Below are positions 26,469-34,351 of a stretch of 64,000 nt of DNA, one piece after another (positions within the stretch are counted from its first letter, which is position 1; every line of letters starts with the position of its first letter). This DNA is from CAIYZT01 sp031385445 (GTDB lineage Bacteria > Pseudomonadota > Alphaproteobacteria > Rhodobacterales > Rhodobacteraceae), in NCBI GenBank assembly GCA_031385445.1, contig JANNBM010000023.1, positions 1 to 64,000 on the forward strand. Direction: 5' to 3'. Under the pieces are notes generated by a model, which worked only from the letters and a program-made list of their open reading frames with translations, was not told where the DNA came from and made no database searches. The position numbers and the translations under genes were made by a program.

Positions 26469-28549
26469 CGCGTCCAGAATCCCTGTTTCCCCTTTTTGCC
26501 GGCCTTGAAACCTTGCCCGGCATCGGCCCACGCACGGCCAAATCATTGGAAAATATCGGTATTTTTCGGCCGAAGGATCTGCTTTACCTTCTGCCGCATT
26601 CGGTGATCGACCGGGGGCGAAAGGCCTCCCTGCGCGATGCGGTACCGCCTTGTGTCTTGACTGTCGAGGTCGAGGTGGGCGCGCATTTTCCGCCGCTCAG
26701 CAAGGCAAAGCCCTACCGGATCAGCGTGCGCGATGCGCAGACTGAGTTCTTTTTGATCTTTTTTCACGCACGCGGAGACTATTTGCAGGGCCTTTTTCCG
26801 ACCGGCCAAAGGCGGTTGATTTCCGGTAAGGTGGAGTTTTTTGACGGTGTGGCGCAGATGGCCCATCCCGATCACGTTTTGCGCCCCGAAGATGCGGCGG
26901 AGCTGCCGCGCTTTGAACCGGTTTATCCTTTGGGCGCCGGGATTACGCAGCGGCTGATCGCGAAGGCAACAGCCGCGACGATGGGGCGGCTGCCCGCGAT
27001 TGCCGAATGGATCGACCCACATCTTTTGACGCGCGAAGGTTGGCCGGAAATGCGCACGGCGCTGGCGCTTTGCCATGCGCCGCAGGGGGCGAGCGATCTG
27101 GCGCCGACGACGCCCGCCCGGCAGCGTTTGGCCTATGATGAACTTTTTGCCTATCAGATCACGCTGGCCCTGGCCCGCGATCGGTTGCGATCGGGCAAGG
27201 GCTTGCCAACGATCGGAACTGGAGCTTTGCGTGCCAAGGTGTTGCAATCGCTTCCATTTACGCCAACGGGTGCGCAAATTCGGGCGCTTTCAGAGATCGA
27301 ATCCGATCTGGAATCGCCCGCGCGGATGAACCGATTGCTTCAGGGTGATGTGGGGTCGGGTAAAACGCTGGTGGCGTTTTTGGCGCTGCTCGTCGCGGTT
27401 GAGGCGGGCGGGCAAGGGGTGATGATGGCGCCGACGGAGATTTTGGCCCGCCAACATCACGAATCAATTGCCGGTTTTGCGGCAGCAGCCGGCGTTCGGG
27501 TGGAGCTGTTGACTGGCCGCGACAAGGGCCGGGAGCGGGCGGCGAAACTTGGTGATCTGGCGGGTGGAAAGATTGATATTCTGCTCGGCACCCATGCTGT
27601 TTTTCAAAAAGATGTCCATTTCAATGACTTGCGGCTCGCGGTTGTGGATGAGCAGCACCGCTTTGGCGTGGCGCAGCGGATGGAGCTGGGCGCAAAGGGC
27701 GCGGCGGCGGATGTTTTGGTCATGACGGCCACACCGATCCCGCGCTCTTTGGCGCTGGCGAGTTACGGCGATATGGATATCTCCGAGCTGGACGAAAAGC
27801 CGCCAGGCCGAAAACCGATCAAGACCGCGCTGATTTCGGATGGCCGCATCGACGAGGTTTTCGCCCATCTGGCGCAGGCCGTGGCCGAGGGAAAGCAGGC
27901 CTATTGGGTGTGCCCGCTGGTCGAGGAATCCGAAGTTGTCGATCTGACCAGCGCCGAGACCCGATTCGCGAGCCTGCGTGCGCGGCTCGGCGATGCGGTG
28001 GGACTGGTTCATGGCCAGATGCCTGCTGCGGAAAAAGACGCGGTCATGGCGCGGTTTCAGCGCGGCGAGGTCAAGATTCTGGTGGCGACCACGGTGATCG
28101 AGGTGGGGGTGAACGTGCCGAAAGCGAGCATCATGGTCATTGAGGGGGCCGAGATTTTTGGCCTGTCGCAGTTGCATCAGCTTAGGGGCCGGGTGGGGAG
28201 GGGGGCCGAGGACTCGACCTGTCTGCTTTTGTATCAAGGCCCGCTTAGCGAAAGCGCGGCGCGCCGGCTGAAAGTAATCAGGGACACCGAAGACGGTTTT
28301 CGGATCTCGGAGGAGGATCTGGCCATTCGCGGGGCGGGGGATTTGATCGGCACGGCGCAATCGGGACTGCCGCGGTTTCGGGTGGCTGATCTGGAACGGC
28401 AGGCGGGGCTGATGGCCGTGGCACAGACCGACGCGCGCCGGCTTTTGGCCGACGATCCGACCCTGACTTCGCTGCGCGGCCAGGCGGTGCGGCATCTGCT
28501 TTGGCTGCTGGATCAGGACAAGGCGATGCAGCTTATCCGCGTGGGTTAG
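26465..28549 (+). CDS. recG: ATP-dependent DNA helicase RecG
   Basis: 694 residues. Remodels stalled forks and branched recombination intermediates. N-terminal wedge/OB domain (about 1-250), Walker A GDVGSGKT (about 298-305), motif II DEQH, TATPIPR, and the QLRGRVGRG motif late in the second helicase domain. The ATG at 26465 overlaps the ligA stop (ATGA). The SOS-boxed small gene starts 87 bases after its stop. Confidence 0.97.
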   Translation: MTRPESLFPLFAGLETLPGIGPRTAKSLENIGIFRPKDLLYLLPHSVIDRGRKASLRDAVPPCVLTVEVEVGAHFPPLSKAKPYRISVRDAQTEFFLIFFHARGDYLQGLFPTGQRRLISGKVEFFDGVAQMAHPDHVLRPEDAAELPRFEPVYPLGAGITQRLIAKATAATMGRLPAIAEWIDPHLLTREGWPEMRTALALCHAPQGASDLAPTTPARQRLAYDELFAYQITLALARDRLRSGKGLPTIGTGALRAKVLQSLPFTPTGAQIRALSEIESDLESPARMNRLLQGDVGSGKTLVAFLALLVAVEAGGQGVMMAPTEILARQHHESIAGFAAAAGVRVELLTGRDKGRERAAKLGDLAGGKIDILLGTHAVFQKDVHFNDLRLAVVDEQHRFGVAQRMELGAKGAAADVLVMTATPIPRSLALASYGDMDISELDEKPPGRKPIKTALISDGRIDEVFAHLAQAVAEGKQAYWVCPLVEESEVVDLTSAETRFASLRARLGDAVGLVHGQMPAAEKDAVMARFQRGEVKILVATTVIEVGVNVPKASIMVIEGAEIFGLSQLHQLRGRVGRGAEDSTCLLLYQGPLSESAARRLKVIRDTEDGFRISEEDLAIRGAGDLIGTAQSGLPRFRVADLERQAGLMAVAQTDARRLLADDPTLTSLRGQAVRHLLWLLDQDKAMQLIRVG

Positions 28550-28565
28550 CGCTTTGTTCACAAAT

Positions 28566-28580
28566 GTTCTTAAAAAGTTC
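28566..28580 (+). promoter_or_regulatory. LexA (SOS) box 1
   Basis: Perfect alphaproteobacterial SOS box GTTC-N7-GTTC with an AT-rich spacer. A further GTTC at 28556 lies just upstream with a 6-base spacing. The box is 56 bases before the start codon of the 40-residue peptide. Confidence 0.75.
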
Positions 28581-28603
28581 TTTACTTGAGGTTAAGAGTG
28601 TGA

Positions 28604-28618
28604 GAACAATTCAGGAAC
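28604..28618 (-). promoter_or_regulatory. LexA (SOS) box 2
   Basis: GAAC-N7-GAAC, the exact reverse complement form of the same box, 38 bases downstream of box 1 and 17 bases before the start codon at 28636. Confidence 0.72.
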
Positions 28619-28635
28619 AAAAGCAGGAGCACGCC

Positions 28636-28758
28636 ATGATCGCCAAAGTCACCAAGGCCCTTTCGAAAACCGAATCCTATGTGATCGAAGACACGCTTGG
28701 CGTTATCACTTTGTTTTTCCTGCTTTATCTGGGGTTGTCCACCTCAGGCGCATTCTAG
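28636..28758 (+). CDS. 40-residue single-pass membrane peptide, probably SOS-induced
   Basis: A short peptide: charged N-terminal half (residues 1-20, K, E and D rich) and one membrane segment (about 21-37) ending in a small polar tail. The start has AGGAG 6 bases upstream. Two perfect LexA boxes lie within 70 bases upstream and a strong terminator lies downstream at 28850, so it is a complete transcription unit placed behind recG. Caulobacter uses tiny SOS-induced inner-membrane proteins (SidA, 29 residues; DidA) to stop division after DNA damage. I see no sequence identity I can claim with these; the parallel is in size, topology and regulation. Confidence 0.75.
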   Translation: MIAKVTKALSKTESYVIEDTLGVITLFFLLYLGLSTSGAF

Positions 28759-28849
28759 GTTCTGCCGCGGTCTTTTGTTCTGCCCGGCGCCGTTGTTTGG
28801 CGCAGTCAGGTTGTCCTCCTGCAGGGGTTTTTGAACAGACACGCCACTT

Positions 28850-28886
28850 CCGCCGCCATCCCAAACCGGATGCGCGGCGGTTTTTT
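28850..28886 (+). terminator. Rho-independent terminator of the SOS peptide gene
   Basis: Stem CCGCCGC/GCGGCGG extended by CATCC/GGATG, followed by six T's. The T run overlaps the stop codon of the opposing Fe-S scaffold gene. Confidence 0.85.
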
Positions 28887-29319
28887 ATGGGGCGGCGCTG
28901 AGGGCTGCCAAGGCGGCATCGAGCGCGAGCAGGATGGAGCCGTGGCGGTTTTTGTAATCGCGCGCCGCGCGCAAAACCTCATAGCCACCGAACGGCGGGG
29001 TGGGGGCAGGGCCGCCGCCGGTCAAAAACAAGGACAGCTGATCACGCGCGGTCTGGATCTGCTCGCGGTTGCTGCCGATTGCGACCCGCCCAAGGATCGA
29101 CGCAGAAGCCTGCCCCAGCGCGCAGGCCTTCACATCCTGCGCAAAGGCGGAAATATTCCCGCCGATCACCGAAACATCGGTTTCAATCGTCGAGCCGCAC
29201 ATCGGCGCGCGCAGTTTCGCGCTGCCCATCGGGGCACTCAGGCGGCCCAAATGTGGGATCGAACCCGCAAGTTGCAGGATTTGCGCCGAATACAGCTTGA
29301 CGAGATCGGTATCGCTCAT
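28885..29319 (-). CDS. Fe-S cluster assembly scaffold protein (IscU/SufU/NifU_N family)
   Basis: 144 residues. Two of the cluster-ligand cysteines are recognisable, in APMCGS (about residue 41) and KACALGQA (about residue 66). The usual third cysteine near the C terminus is not evident, so this is a divergent NifU_N-type protein; many Rhodobacterales have a similar gene next to hisI. It diverges from hisI with 58 bases between them. Whether it carries clusters is unproven. Confidence 0.75.
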   Translation of the reverse strand: MSDTDLVKLYSAQILQLAGSIPHLGRLSAPMGSAKLRAPMCGSTIETDVSVIGGNISAFAQDVKACALGQASASILGRVAIGSNREQIQTARDQLSLFLTGGGPAPTPPFGGYEVLRAARDYKNRHGSILLALDAALAALSAAP

Positions 29320-29377
29320 GCTTACCCCTTTGCTTGACTATAGGCTTGCGGCCATCAGAGGAAAAGGAGGGGTTCGG

Positions 29378-29734
29378 ATGTTTGATCCATCAAATCTTTG
29401 CTACGATCCAAACGGCTTGATCCCGTGCATCGCGCAAGATCACGCCTCGGGCGAGGTTCTGATGATGGCGTGGATGAACCGCGCGGCGGTGCAGCAGACC
29501 ATCGAAACCGGCAAAGTGACCTATTGGTCGCGGTCCCGGCAGAGTTTTTGGATCAAGGGCGAGCAGTCCGGTCACACCCAGCGCCTGATCGAATTGCGCA
29601 GCGATTGCGACAACGATTGTCTGCTGGCACTGGTCGAGCAGCACGGCCCCGCCTGCCACACCAACCGGCCAAGTTGTTTTTACACAAAAATTGCCCCTGG
29701 TGACGTGGTGATCCTGACGGAACCCAGCCTTTAA
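29378..29734 (+). CDS. hisI: Phosphoribosyl-AMP cyclohydrolase
   Basis: 118 residues. Third step of histidine biosynthesis, opening the purine ring of PR-AMP. Monofunctional form, no HisE fusion. The metal-binding DCDND motif and the zinc cysteines (in the same motif and in HGPACHTNRPSC) are intact; the substrate loop VTYWSRSRQSFW is typical. AAAGGAGG lies 7 bases before the ATG. It overlaps a small convergent gene by 4 bases. Confidence 0.96.
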   Translation: MFDPSNLCYDPNGLIPCIAQDHASGEVLMMAWMNRAAVQQTIETGKVTYWSRSRQSFWIKGEQSGHTQRLIELRSDCDNDCLLALVEQHGPACHTNRPSCFYTKIAPGDVVILTEPSL

Positions 29735-29910
29735 CTGATCCGAATTTCAGTCACGCGCTGCATCGGCCAGCCCGGTCGGCAATCAACGGCGTCCATCGGC
29801 GCCGTCGTGGGCCCATTCAGGCGCAAGAGCAGCTCTGCCTCACGGACGCGCAGCAGGCGCAATTTCTGGCGGATGTCGGCGAGTTCGGATCTTGGGGAAA
29901 GGATGGGCAT
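29731..29910 (-). CDS. 59-residue protein with coiled-coil helix, unknown function
   Basis: A short protein with a heptad-like helix rich in leucine and arginine (about residues 6-32), then a proline-containing tail. The start codon has a textbook AGGAG with 7-base spacing, which is the main reason to believe it. Its TAA overlaps the end of hisI by 4 bases on the opposite strand. Family not recognised. Confidence 0.5.
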   Translation of the reverse strand: MPILSPRSELADIRQKLRLLRVREAELLLRLNGPTTAPMDAVDCRPGWPMQRVTEIRIS

Positions 29911-30081
29911 CTGGACACTCCTGATCTGTAAATCCAGACTGCGGCGAAAGGGGTTAACAACCTGCAAATGCCGTGAAATTTTTCGCCCGCACGGGGCGCG
30001 CGAATTCTGCATAGGGCCGTTGCCCCCTGCCGGGGTTTGTGGCAAGAGGTTTGGGGATGAAACTGGACCAATGAGTTTAGC

Positions 30082-30729
30082 ATGACCGATTTTGCTGCAC
30101 GCCGCGTCATGATGGTCGACACGCAAGTGCGCCCATCCGACGTGACCAAGTTTCCCATCATTTCCGCCATGCTGGCTGTGCCGCGCGAGGACTATGTTCC
30201 GGACGCAAAGCGCGAGGCGGCCTATATGGGCGGCAATGTGGAACTTGTCCCCGGCCGCGTGATGGTCGAAGCGCGCACGCTTGCCAAGATGCTGGAATCT
30301 TTGGACATTCTGCCGACAGACCGGGTTTTGGATCTTGGCTGCGGCTATGGCTATGCGACCGCTGTGATCGCCGATCTCGCGGCTTTTGTGGTTGGCGTTG
30401 AAAGCAATGCCGGGTGCGTCACGATCGCGCAGCGCCGGGCGGCGGACCGCCAGATCAAGCGCGCCGAAATCCGTTGTCAGCCTTTGACGGCTGTGAACCC
30501 AGAAATGTTTGACGCCATCCTGATCGAAGGCGGCGTGGAGGAAATCGGCGAGGCGGTGCTGTCGCAGCTTGCCGAAGGCGGCCGCATCGCTGCGATTTTC
30601 ATGCAGGGCGCTTTGGGTACGGTCAAGATTGGTGTCAAACACGCCGGACAGGTTTCCTGGCGCTTTGCGTTCAACGCTTCGGCACCGGTTTTGCCGGAAT
30701 TTTCCGCGGTGCGGGGCTTTACGCTTTAG
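30082..30729 (+). CDS. pcm: Protein-L-isoaspartate O-methyltransferase family protein
   Basis: 215 residues. The SAM-binding motif I VLDLGCGYGYATA (about residues 87-99) and the N-terminal VDTQVRPSDV stretch, which marks the alphaproteobacterial PCMT-like group, are clear. The family repairs isoaspartyl residues; this subgroup lies conservatively beside tolC and may have another methylation target. The gap to tolC is 45 bases and they probably share a transcript. Confidence 0.85.
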   Translation: MTDFAARRVMMVDTQVRPSDVTKFPIISAMLAVPREDYVPDAKREAAYMGGNVELVPGRVMVEARTLAKMLESLDILPTDRVLDLGCGYGYATAVIADLAAFVVGVESNAGCVTIAQRRAADRQIKRAEIRCQPLTAVNPEMFDAILIEGGVEEIGEAVLSQLAEGGRIAAIFMQGALGTVKIGVKHAGQVSWRFAFNASAPVLPEFSAVRGFTL

Positions 30730-30774
30730 AAATCGAACATACCTCTAAGTGGATGTTTTGGAAGGATCTATGAG

Positions 30775-32178
30775 ATGCGGCGTTTGATTCAGATGGTTTT
30801 GGCGAGTGGTCTGTCCTTTGGGCTGGCAAGCGCGGTTTCGGCAGAGACGTTGGCCGATGCGCTGATCTCGGCCTATAAGGAATCGAACCTGCTGGATCAG
30901 AATCAGGCCGTTCTGCGCGCCGCAGATGAAGGCGTGGCGCAGGCCGTGGGCGCGCTTCGGCCGGTGATTGAATACACCGCCCAGGCGAATTTGCGCCGTT
31001 CCAAATCGGATTCCTTTTTGACCCCGGGGCAGATTTCCGGCGACGTCGCGCAGACGCAGTCGTTCCAACTTTCGGCGTCCTTGTCGATTTACGACTGGGG
31101 GCGCGGTAAAATTGGCGTCGATCTGGCGCGCGAAAGCGTTTTGGCAACGCGGCAAGCCCTGAGTTCGGTTGAACAGAACGTGCTTTTGGATGCGGTCAGT
31201 GCCTATGTTGATGTTCGGTTGCAAAGTGAAACTCTGGCGTTGCGGCAATCCAATACGCGATTGATCACGCAGGAATTGCGCGCCGCAAATGACCGTTTCG
31301 AAGTTGGAGAGGCGACGAGAACCGACGTTGCATTGGCGCAAGCGCGCCTCGCCGCCGCCCAAGCCGGGGAACAAGGCGCCCAAGGCGCTTTTGATCTTGC
31401 CCGGGAGCGTTTCAAGGCGACCGTTGGCCATTATCCCGGCAAGCTCGCCGGTTTGCCCAAAGCGCCGCAACTTCCCAAGACCATCGATGACGCGCGCGCC
31501 ATTGCGCTGCGCTCTCACCCGTCGATCCTGCAGCTTCAACATCAGGTGAAAATTGCCGACCTGCAAATCGAGCTTTCAAAGGCCAATTTTCAACCGGTGA
31601 TTTCGGGAAGCGCCGCTTTGACCGAAAACTGGAGCCAAGGCGAAGAAACACCGTTTAACCCGGATACCGAATCCCTTGGCGTTCAGATGTCCCAAACGAT
31701 CTATGCGGGCGGCCAAAAGGCGAGCATTCTGCGCGAGGCGATTGCAAATCAGGAAAACGCCCGCGCCGGTTTGCACCAGACCGGGGTGGTGATTTCTGAA
31801 AACGTGGGCCGGGCGTGGTCGAATATTTCTGTCTCGTCCGCCAATATTCAATCTGGCGAACAGCAGGTGCGCGCGGCGCAGGCCGCCTTTGACGGCGTCA
31901 AGGAAGAGGCGGACTTGGGCGCGCGGACGACTTTGGATGTGCTTGATGCCGAACAAGACCTGCTGGACGCGCGATTTGCGCGGCTGCAGGCCGAGGCGAA
32001 TCTGTACATCGGGGTGTATCAGCTGCTTTCGACGATGGGACTTTTGACCGTCGATCATTTGAACCTCGGCATCGTGACCTATGATGTCGACAGCTATTAT
32101 GACGCGGTCAAGAATGCGCCCGCCCATTCCGCCCAGGGGGCTGCGTTGGACCGGATCCTTGGATCAATCGGAAATTGA
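30775..32178 (+). CDS. tolC: TolC family outer-membrane efflux/secretion protein
   Basis: 467 residues with a signal peptide (about 1-23). Two outer-membrane efflux repeats of long helical hairpins (about 25-225 and 235-430), the normal TolC plan: a trimeric channel-tunnel serving type I secretion and drug efflux. GGAAGGA is 8 bases before the ATG. The inner-membrane partners are not adjacent. Downstream lies the PopZ-like gene. Confidence 0.93.
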   Translation: MRRLIQMVLASGLSFGLASAVSAETLADALISAYKESNLLDQNQAVLRAADEGVAQAVGALRPVIEYTAQANLRRSKSDSFLTPGQISGDVAQTQSFQLSASLSIYDWGRGKIGVDLARESVLATRQALSSVEQNVLLDAVSAYVDVRLQSETLALRQSNTRLITQELRAANDRFEVGEATRTDVALAQARLAAAQAGEQGAQGAFDLARERFKATVGHYPGKLAGLPKAPQLPKTIDDARAIALRSHPSILQLQHQVKIADLQIELSKANFQPVISGSAALTENWSQGEETPFNPDTESLGVQMSQTIYAGGQKASILREAIANQENARAGLHQTGVVISENVGRAWSNISVSSANIQSGEQQVRAAQAAFDGVKEEADLGARTTLDVLDAEQDLLDARFARLQAEANLYIGVYQLLSTMGLLTVDHLNLGIVTYDVDSYYDAVKNAPAHSAQGAALDRILGSIGN

Positions 32179-32294
32179 GCAAATCTTAACCTTTAGCAGA
32201 CATTTTCTTGTCTGACGGCGCGTGTCGGATTACAGTGGTTCAAGGCCGACGAACTGGCCACAGCAATCATGCCAAGAAGTCGTACAGGACAACC

Positions 32295-33119
32295 ATGTCG
32301 GAACCGATGAGTGCAGGGGAGATTGAGGACGTACTGTCTTCGATCCGTAGGTTGGTCTCAGAAGAATTGCGCCCGATGACGCGGGCTGCGCGAGCTGTAC
32401 CGGAAGCCAAATTGATCCTTACACCGTCGCTGCGCGTCGTCGCCGATGCGCCGGTTCCGGCCAAAACTGCCGGAGAGGTTGTTGGCCGTCTTGCCGAAGG
32501 GCTTGATGATGCTGTGCAATTCGAAGGTGAGGTCGGCGATGCCGGCCCGCTGTCCGAAGCTGCGCCGATGGCCTGGGATGTGACCGAAGACGAAGGGGAC
32601 GACGCGCCGCAGACGGCCAAGTTTGAATCCTTTGTGTTCATGCACAAAAGCCTGGCCGAAAACGAAGCCTCGGCAGCGGTGGACGAGGGCGAGGGCGCCT
32701 CGCACGTTGCCGATCCTGTGGCGATTCATGGTGAGGTTTTGGACCCGGATAAGCCAGCCATGGAGCAGACTGATCCATGGGCGCAGGCGGGATCTGCCGA
32801 CGAAGAACTGTCCGATCATGTGCATGATCCTGACGACGAATTGATGGATACGGCGGCGGATGCAATCTGGCTTGATCAGGCCGAAGCGGAGGTTATGGCG
32901 GCGCTGTCCGGGCAAACAGGCGCTGATGGCGCCGCGTTGAAGGATGACGATTCGGAACCCGGCGACCTGCGCTTTGACGAATCTGTGCTGCGAGAGATCG
33001 TGCGCGATCTGATCAAAGAAGAACTGCAAGGCGCTTTGGGCGAAAGGATCACCCGAAACGTGCGCAAGCTGGTTCGGGTCGAAGTGGCGCGCGCGCTGTC
33101 GCTGCATGACTTTGAGTGA
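32295..33119 (+). CDS. PopZ-like polar organising protein candidate (DUF2497-like ends, acidic middle)
   Basis: 274 residues in three parts. N-terminal helix (residues 5-20, AGEIEDVLSSIRRLVSEE), close to the EEILASIRRIISED helix of PopZ. Middle (about 70-225) is acidic, rich in D, E, A and P, and likely disordered. C-terminal helical block (about 230-270, LREIVRDLIKEELQG... RKLVRVEVARAL) has the pattern of the PopZ oligomerisation region. In Caulobacter, PopZ forms a polar matrix that anchors ParB and the cell-cycle signalling proteins, and its gene lies beside a tolC homologue as I recall. The match is by pattern and position, not by overall identity. Confidence 0.6.
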   Translation: MSEPMSAGEIEDVLSSIRRLVSEELRPMTRAARAVPEAKLILTPSLRVVADAPVPAKTAGEVVGRLAEGLDDAVQFEGEVGDAGPLSEAAPMAWDVTEDEGDDAPQTAKFESFVFMHKSLAENEASAAVDEGEGASHVADPVAIHGEVLDPDKPAMEQTDPWAQAGSADEELSDHVHDPDDELMDTAADAIWLDQAEAEVMAALSGQTGADGAALKDDDSEPGDLRFDESVLREIVRDLIKEELQGALGERITRNVRKLVRVEVARALSLHDFE

Positions 33120-33165
33120 GGCCAGCAGGCCCCAGACCGCGCTGAACTAACCTGACCCGTGCAAT

Positions 33166-33189
33166 GAAAACGCGCCCCGGTGGGGCGCG
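33166..33189 (-). terminator. Terminator between the PopZ-like gene and the DUF6280 gene
   Basis: CGCGCCCC/GGGGCGCG stem with a 3-base loop at 33171-33189. On the minus strand it is followed by TTTT, so it chiefly ends the DUF6280 gene and may stop plus-strand transcription as well. Confidence 0.75.
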
Positions 33190-33214
33190 CATTGGTTGAC
33201 AAATTGCCGCAATC

Positions 33215-33541
33215 TCAGGCGGCTTCGGCTTGTTCCTGCTCAAGCGCGTGCCGACGTTCGGACTCTTCACGGCTAAGCGCAACAGAGGTCCGCACGCCTT
33301 TTGAGACGAATTCCATCAGACCCTTGACCACGCGCTCGTTCGGATCGATCCCGGCGCAAGACAGCACTTCGCGGCCATCGCGCGAGCGCGACCAGCGGGC
33401 AATCTGCTCTGGTCCGTTGCCATATTTCTTGTCATCGGCAATCGCATCGTCGAGGGCAGCCAGAACAACCGCAGCAAAAAGTTTGCGCGCGCGCTGACCT
33501 TGTTCGAAGTTAAATGCGGTGCTGTCAACGGAGTCGAGCAT
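33215..33541 (-). CDS. DUF6280-type conserved helical protein, unknown function
   Basis: 108 residues, all hydrophilic, with a conserved core (LFAAVVLAALDDAIADDKKYGNG ... SRDGREVLSCAGI, shown here only in part) and a charged, glutamate-rich C terminus. I recall this as a protein strongly conserved in Rhodobacterales and annotated DUF6280; nothing is known of its function. It ends in a good terminator and starts divergently from efp. Longer in-frame readings up to 33733 lack a ribosome site; GAGGAT precedes the chosen ATG. Confidence 0.7.
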   Translation of the reverse strand: MLDSVDSTAFNFEQGQRARKLFAAVVLAALDDAIADDKKYGNGPEQIARWSRSRDGREVLSCAGIDPNERVVKGLMEFVSKGVRTSVALSREESERRHALEQEQAEAA

Positions 33542-33681
33542 ATGATCCTCTGATCTTGGTATTGCCTTCTGGGCGTTCTGTGCTTCTACCGTCTGAATGC
33601 TGATTCGGGGAAGCATTATTGACATGGCTGCCATGCAATCGGTGCATATCTGCCGTCGGCCCGTTACATCATTTAGTTGGC

Positions 33682-33710
33682 TTGTTCGCGAAGCACTGAC
33701 AAGATATAGG
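33682..33710 (+). promoter_or_regulatory. Candidate promoter of efp
   Basis: TTGTTC and TATAGG with a 17-base spacer, ending 43 bases before the efp start codon. Confidence 0.45.
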
Positions 33711-33753
33711 GGCGTCGAGAGAAAAAGCAACATTTTGTCAAGGTTTTGTCACA

Positions 33754-34317
33754 ATGCCAAAGATCAACGCCAATACCATCCGCCCCGGAACGATCATCGA
33801 CCATGATGGTGGTTTGTGGGCCTCGGTGAAGGTTAACCATGTCAAACCGGGCAAAGGCGGGGCTTTCGCTCAGGTTGAATTGAAAAATCTGCGGGACGGG
33901 CGCAAGTTGAATGAGCGGTTCCGGTCCGAAGACAAGGTCGAAGAGGTGACGTTGGAGAACAAGGACCAGCAGTTTTTGTACGAAAACGATGGCCGTTTGG
34001 TGTTTATGGATGCCGAAAGCTATGAGCAGGTCGAAATTGACGCCGACCTTCTGGGCGATCGCCGCCCGTTTTTACAGGACGGCATGACGGCGACGATGCT
34101 GTATTTCGGCGAAGAGGCACTGTCGGTGCGCATTCCGCAAAAGGTGACGTGCCGTGTGGCGGAAACCGAGCCTGTGATGAACGGTGCGACCGCGACAAAA
34201 ACCAACAAGCCGGCCATTCTTGAAAACGGTGTGCGCGTGATGGTGCCGCCATTCATCGGTCAGGACGAGTTGATCATCGTGAACACCGAGACGATGGAAT
34301 ACACCGAACGCGCCTGA
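33754..34317 (+). CDS. efp: Elongation factor P
   Basis: 187 residues, three beta-barrel domains. Rescues ribosomes stalled at polyproline. The loop VKPGKGGAF places a lysine at position 34, the residue that is beta-lysylated by EpmA in E. coli, so that type of activation is expected. Length is normal. It converges on ygfZ with 21 bases between. Confidence 0.97.
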   Translation: MPKINANTIRPGTIIDHDGGLWASVKVNHVKPGKGGAFAQVELKNLRDGRKLNERFRSEDKVEEVTLENKDQQFLYENDGRLVFMDAESYEQVEIDADLLGDRRPFLQDGMTATMLYFGEEALSVRIPQKVTCRVAETEPVMNGATATKTNKPAILENGVRVMVPPFIGQDELIIVNTETMEYTERA

Positions 34318-34326
34318 CGGATTCAA

Positions 34327-34351
34327 CCCGGCGCGGATTTACTGCGCCGGG
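34327..34351. terminator. Hairpin between efp and ygfZ
   Basis: CCCGGCGC/GCGCCGGG stem with a 9-base loop, located between the converging genes and overlapping the ygfZ stop. There is no T run, so function as a terminator is uncertain. Confidence 0.35.

Noticed and set aside
33833..33840. TTAACCAT (CtrA half-site) in efp
   Set aside because: It lies inside the efp coding sequence, where codon choice explains it; no promoter is nearby.
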